Positions 60,590 through 64,000 of a stretch of 64,000 nt of DNA are shown in pieces. The notes beneath the pieces are model-generated. The model searched no databases. It was not told where the DNA came from and saw only the letters and a program-made list of their open reading frames with translations. Position 1 is the stretch's first letter. Every line of letters starts with the position of its first letter. The DNA lies in the NCBI RefSeq assembly GCF_030697065.1, contig NZ_JAUYQU010000205.1:1-64000 (forward strand), given 5' to 3'. This DNA comes from Bradyrhizobium sp. (lineage in GTDB: Bacteria; Pseudomonadota; Alphaproteobacteria; Rhizobiales; Xanthobacteraceae). Position numbers and translations under genes: made by a program.

Positions 60590-62182
60590 ATGACAATCGC
60601 AACGCGGAGCCGGCGGCCAACCGAAGCGTCCGACAACAGTGTCGAAGATCGGATCAATGCCGGCCGGATTGACGGCGAGCGCCCGAGCAGCAAGGGAATT
60701 CGCGACCGCGCAAAGAAAACGTTCGGCAGCGCGACACTGCCGCCGGTGCTGTTTGGTCTGCTCTTTCTCCTGATCCTGAGCATTAATTTGTTCGGGAACG
60801 GTTTCCCGATCTACTGGCATGCCGAGGAAGCGGGAAAGGCATTGCAGCTTCAGACGGGGCGCTACAATTTCTATCATCCCCAGTTGCTGCTTCGAATCGC
60901 AGCCATCACGGATTTTCTGATGCCCGGCGACTCCGTCCGGGATGCGGTCATCGCCGGGCGAACCGCTTCGGCCCTCGCGGCTTCGATCGCGGCGATCGGT
61001 TTCGGCGTGCTCGTCTTCAGAAGATTCGGGTGGCTTTACGGATTGCTGACGGCCGCACTCGTGACGATCATGCCAGGCGTCTTCATCAACGCCCACTTCT
61101 ACAAGGAGGACAGTGTTCTGCTCATGGGCATTGCGGTTTCGATGCTCGGGTTGCAGCACTTCGACGAGTCGCCGACAAGAAGCCGGGCTTGCTTGCTGGG
61201 CCTCACCATCGGCCTGGCGTGCTCTGCAAAATATATCGGCATGATCATGCTGATACCTGCTGCCGTCCTCCTTGTACACAGGCGGGCCGGTTGGGCCGGC
61301 TTCGGCCTCTGTCTGGCGGGCATTTTTCTGGTATTCTCCCTCGTCAACAGCACGACGCTCCTGAATCCGGCAAACCTGTCGCGTGGGTTCATGTTCGAGA
61401 TCGATCACGTCAGCACGGGGCATGGAGGACTCGTATGGGGTCCGCTCTCACCCCGCAGCCTGCTGCATTTCTGGGATAATTCGTCACCCGCCATCATCGC
61501 GGCCTTTCTGGCGGGAGCGGTGCTGAGCTATAATCACGCCAGGGCGATGGATCGTATCGTGATATTCCTGCCGCTGCTCTGGCTGGCAGCGGTGCAACTT
61601 TCATCGGTTTCCTTCGCAAGATACGCCCTGCCAGCCGCCGCACTATGTTGCGTGGCTGCGGTATGGACGGCTGCCCTGCTGCCGCCGTCTCGCGCGGCCT
61701 GGAAGGCCATTCTGGTCGCCGGCATCATTGGCGGCGGCGTCTTGACGCTTCGCCCGTTCGCGGCTGCCGCCGCCTCCTTCGTCAACAATCCGCGCGATCG
61801 GTCGGCGGCGTGGATCAGGGACAATCTGCCGCCGACAGCGGTGATAGCTGCCGAATTCTATGCGGGACTTCCGACGCCGCAACGCGTGCTTGTTGACCCG
61901 ACAAGGGCCGAACTGAGACAAAGGGTATCGCTAGCGGTCAATTTTGGCTTGATGAGTTCTCTTGAGCATTTGCGCAATCAAGGCGTCACGCACCTTGTTG
62001 TCTCGAGCGCCCATTTCGCGCGATATTTCGATCGCTTCGCAACGCTTTCCGGCCCGGCACAGGCGCAAAGGGGGGTCTATGAGGAATTGTTTCGGCGCAC
62101 GCCCTTGCATGAAGAAGCCGAAAGCCATGAGACGGGCTATATCATGTCCTCGCGCATCCTGATTTACGATATTACCAATTGA
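60590..62182 (+). CDS. Polytopic membrane glycosyltransferase-like protein (GT39/ArnT-like)
   Basis: 530 residues. After a ~48-residue charged N-terminus there are about ten membrane helices (VLFGLLFLLILSINLFG, LLTAALVTIMPGVFI, IMLIPAAVLLV and others). FYHPQLLLR and NAHFYKEDSVLLMG give the acidic/aromatic loop pattern of GT39/PMT-like enzymes, which use polyprenyl-linked sugars. A soluble C-terminal part (~420-530) follows the last helix. The ATG lies 135 bp from the divergent hydratase gene. The acceptor is unknown; a lipid or cell-surface glycan is likely. Confidence 0.75.
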   Translation: MTIATRSRRPTEASDNSVEDRINAGRIDGERPSSKGIRDRAKKTFGSATLPPVLFGLLFLLILSINLFGNGFPIYWHAEEAGKALQLQTGRYNFYHPQLLLRIAAITDFLMPGDSVRDAVIAGRTASALAASIAAIGFGVLVFRRFGWLYGLLTAALVTIMPGVFINAHFYKEDSVLLMGIAVSMLGLQHFDESPTRSRACLLGLTIGLACSAKYIGMIMLIPAAVLLVHRRAGWAGFGLCLAGIFLVFSLVNSTTLLNPANLSRGFMFEIDHVSTGHGGLVWGPLSPRSLLHFWDNSSPAIIAAFLAGAVLSYNHARAMDRIVIFLPLLWLAAVQLSSVSFARYALPAAALCCVAAVWTAALLPPSRAAWKAILVAGIIGGGVLTLRPFAAAAASFVNNPRDRSAAWIRDNLPPTAVIAAEFYAGLPTPQRVLVDPTRAELRQRVSLAVNFGLMSSLEHLRNQGVTHLVVSSAHFARYFDRFATLSGPAQAQRGVYEELFRRTPLHEEAESHETGYIMSSRILIYDITN

Positions 62183-62240
62183 GAGTTGGCCGCAAGCGGT
62201 CCACGAAGAGACGCAATCAACCGGAAACGAGGCCCTCAAC

Positions 62241-63833
62241 ATGCGAGACCAATTCTCCAGCAACCAGCAGATCCGCAAACCCGCCGTCACCTCCAAAGGC
62301 GGCATCGTCGCCTCGCAATCGCGCCGGGCTGCCGAGGTCGGCGCCGCCGTGCTGGCGGATGGCGGCGACTGCGTCGATGCGGTGATCGCGACCACCTTCG
62401 CGCTCGGGGTGCTGGAGCCCTGGATGAGCGGCATCGGCGGCGGCGGGGCGATGGTGCTCTACCGCGCCCGCGAGGACCGTTACGAGGTGATCGACTACGG
62501 CATGTGTGCGCCGAACAGCCTGCGGCCCGAGGATTATCCGCTGACCGGCGACGGCGCGGCCTCGGACATCTTCCCGTGGCCGCGGGTCAAGGACGATCGC
62601 AACTTGCATGGTCCGGGCTCGGTCGCGGTGCCCGGCGTGGTCGCCGGCATGGAGGAAGCGCATCGCCGCCACTCCAAAATGCCCTGGGCGGAATTGCTCG
62701 GTCCCAGCATCGAACTCGCCGGCGAAGGCCTGCTGGTGGACTGGTGGACCACGCTGATGATCGCGAGTTCGGCCGCCGATCTCAGGCGTTATCCGGCCAG
62801 CGCCGCCGCCTATCTTACGGACGGCCTGCCGCCGAACGCGCCGTGGGGCATCAAATCCAGCGTGCGGCTGCCGCAAGACCGGCTGAAGGCGACGCTGTCC
62901 TACCTCGCCGCCGAAGGCCCGCGCGATTTCTACCAGGGCGACCTCGCGCGCAGCATCGCCAGCGATATTCAGGCTGCCGGCGGCGCGCTCGATGTCGACG
63001 ACCTCGCCGCCTTCCGCGCCCATGGCCGCGAGGCGCTGGCGATTCCCTATCGCGGCGGCAACGTCTATGCGACGCCGGAACTGACCTGCGGCCCGACCCT
63101 GGCGCATACGTTGCGGCTGCTGCAGCAGAAGCTGCAGCCCGGCCGCGGCGGACCGGATGCAGCGGCCTACATGGAATATGCGCTGGCGCTGCAATCGGCC
63201 TACCGCGAACGGCTGCAGGACATGGGCGACGCCGATGGCCGGCGCGCGCTCGGCGCCGAACACCTGGCGCCGGCCTGCACCACGCATTTTTCGGCTGTGG
63301 ACCGCGAGGGCAACATGGCGGCGGTGACGCAGACCCTGCTGTCGACATTCGGCTCGAAATTCGTCACGCCGCAGAGCGGCGTCACCATGAACAACGGCAT
63401 CATGTGGTTCGACCCGACGCCGGGCGGGCCGAATGCGCTGGCGCCCGGCAAGCGCTGCCTCACCAACTACACCCCGGTGCTGGCGCAGGCCGCCGACGGC
63501 CGCAGGCTCGCGCTCGGCGCCTCCGGCGGACGGCGGATCATGCCGGCGGTGACGCAGCTGCTGTCCTTCGTGATGGATTACGGCATGGACGTCGATGCGG
63601 CGATCCACACCCCGCGCATCGACGCCAGCGAAGGCGCGGTCGTGATCGGCGACGTGCGGCTGCCGGCGCCGGTGCGCGACGCGCTGCGCGCGGGCTTCGA
63701 TTACGAGGAAGCGCGGGTGCAGACCTTCCCGATGAAATTCGCCTGCCCGAGCGTGGTGCTGCGCGACGGCGACGCCAACTCAGGCGCGACGGAAAGCGCG
63801 CAGCCGTGGGGCGATGCGGTGGCGGAGGGGTGA
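62241..63833 (+). CDS. ggt: Gamma-glutamyltransferase (Ntn hydrolase)
   Basis: 530 residues. The proenzyme is cut before the catalytic Thr347 in ACTTHFSAVDREGNMAA. Other signatures are VDAVIATTFALGVLEPWMSGIGGGG, HGPGSVAVPGVVAGM and NNGIMWFDP. There is no signal peptide, which suggests a cytoplasmic member, unlike E. coli Ggt. It is somewhat shorter than the usual 550-580. It could hydrolyse gamma-glutamyl compounds such as glutathione; cephalosporin-acylase-like activity occurs in the same family. It begins 58 bp after the GT39-like gene. Confidence 0.9.
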   Translation: MRDQFSSNQQIRKPAVTSKGGIVASQSRRAAEVGAAVLADGGDCVDAVIATTFALGVLEPWMSGIGGGGAMVLYRAREDRYEVIDYGMCAPNSLRPEDYPLTGDGAASDIFPWPRVKDDRNLHGPGSVAVPGVVAGMEEAHRRHSKMPWAELLGPSIELAGEGLLVDWWTTLMIASSAADLRRYPASAAAYLTDGLPPNAPWGIKSSVRLPQDRLKATLSYLAAEGPRDFYQGDLARSIASDIQAAGGALDVDDLAAFRAHGREALAIPYRGGNVYATPELTCGPTLAHTLRLLQQKLQPGRGGPDAAAYMEYALALQSAYRERLQDMGDADGRRALGAEHLAPACTTHFSAVDREGNMAAVTQTLLSTFGSKFVTPQSGVTMNNGIMWFDPTPGGPNALAPGKRCLTNYTPVLAQAADGRRLALGASGGRRIMPAVTQLLSFVMDYGMDVDAAIHTPRIDASEGAVVIGDVRLPAPVRDALRAGFDYEEARVQTFPMKFACPSVVLRDGDANSGATESAQPWGDAVAEG

Positions 63834-63877
63834 CTCCCCTTCCTCCCACGCGCCCTTGCGCGTGGTGGGGAGGGGAG
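63834..63877 (+). terminator. GC-rich hairpin after ggt
   Basis: A 19-bp imperfect stem (63834-63852 against 63859-63877, one mismatch and two wobble pairs) with a 6-bp loop begins at the ggt stop. A hairpin at this place suits transcription termination, but no T-run follows, so it may equally be an intergenic repeat. No gene was supported in the remaining 120 bp of the window. Confidence 0.5.
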
Positions 63878-64000
63878 AAGATAAAGCGCACTGGCTCCGA
63901 TGATGTGCAAAGCACTTGAACGGTTTGAGTACGAACGTCTCGGTCAGACTGCCTTAGCCTCGGCGCTTGCGGTCCTTGGTCTCGCCTTGGCCCGTTCACC

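Noticed and set aside
63944-64000. Possible 3' end of a minus-strand gene at the right edge (reads ...RTASAEAKAV, stop at 63944)
   Set aside because: Only 18 codons are inside the window and no family can be recognised; the sequence beyond the edge would be needed.
1-64000. CRISPR arrays, rRNA genes, intact transposases or prophage structural genes
   Set aside because: No regularly spaced short repeats, rRNA-like sequence or recognisable transposase/phage proteins were seen while reading either strand.

Overview
The window is high-GC DNA with the gene content and protein signatures of an alphaproteobacterium close to Bradyrhizobium or Rhodopseudomonas. Support comes from the fused trehalose synthase/maltokinase, the Ku-LigD pair, a polyhydroxyalkanoate granule protein, small DUF3309/DUF1328/DUF6496-type proteins, several tricarboxylate-type binding proteins and palindromic intergenic repeats typical of that family. 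This assignment rests on recognition, not on a database search. Genes are dense and short four-base start/stop overlaps are common.

Region 1 (1-13824) is one tightly packed plus-strand operon for alpha-glucan and trehalose metabolism: glgE (5' end outside the window), treS fused to maltokinase, glgB, glgX, treZ and treY. Together they can turn trehalose into maltose-1-phosphate and branched glucan (TreS-Mak-GlgE-GlgB), trim the glucan (GlgX) and return it to trehalose (TreY-TreZ). Region 2 (13998-21119) has a PHA-system protein, a DUF3309 peptide, divergent ligD and ku for non-homologous end joining, a small histone-like basic protein, and a membrane-anchored trehalose-6-phosphate synthase-like GT20 enzyme.

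Region 3 (21182-37848) is a formate dehydrogenase and molybdenum/tungsten cofactor district. It holds the two FDH subunits (beta is a NuoE-NuoF fusion), a LysR regulator, a TusA-like sulfur carrier, moeA, mobB, fdhD, mobA and an SDR enzyme. A second cluster follows: tupBCA tungstate importer, a divergent MoeA-like protein, a MoeA fused to a periplasmic-binding-like domain, and a divergent HTH regulator carrying the same type of binding domain. The architecture resembles the tungsten-containing two-subunit FDH known from Methylobacterium.

Region 4 (37899-40265) has a TAXI-type and a Bug-type solute receptor and a DUF1328 peptide. Region 5 (40413-46063) is the most striking part: an intact tRNA gene with a CAU anticodon, followed 5.6 kb later by an exact 47-bp copy of its 3' part. 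The two copies bound an island without a recognisable integrase. The island carries a three-gene operon: a secreted RTX-motif protein, a secreted subtilisin-like protease and a predicted outer-membrane protein. Its DNA looks less GC-rich than its surroundings.

Region 6 (46452-64000) returns to ordinary chromosome: an M20 peptidase, an HGGxSTG-like small protein, a complete branched-chain-amino-acid-type ABC importer, a divergent Bug receptor/LysR pair, an Orn/Lys/Arg decarboxylase overlapping a GNAT gene, a cupredoxin, a second GNAT, an enoyl-CoA hydratase, a GT39-like membrane protein and a gamma-glutamyltransferase. No rRNA, CRISPR array or intact transposase was seen.
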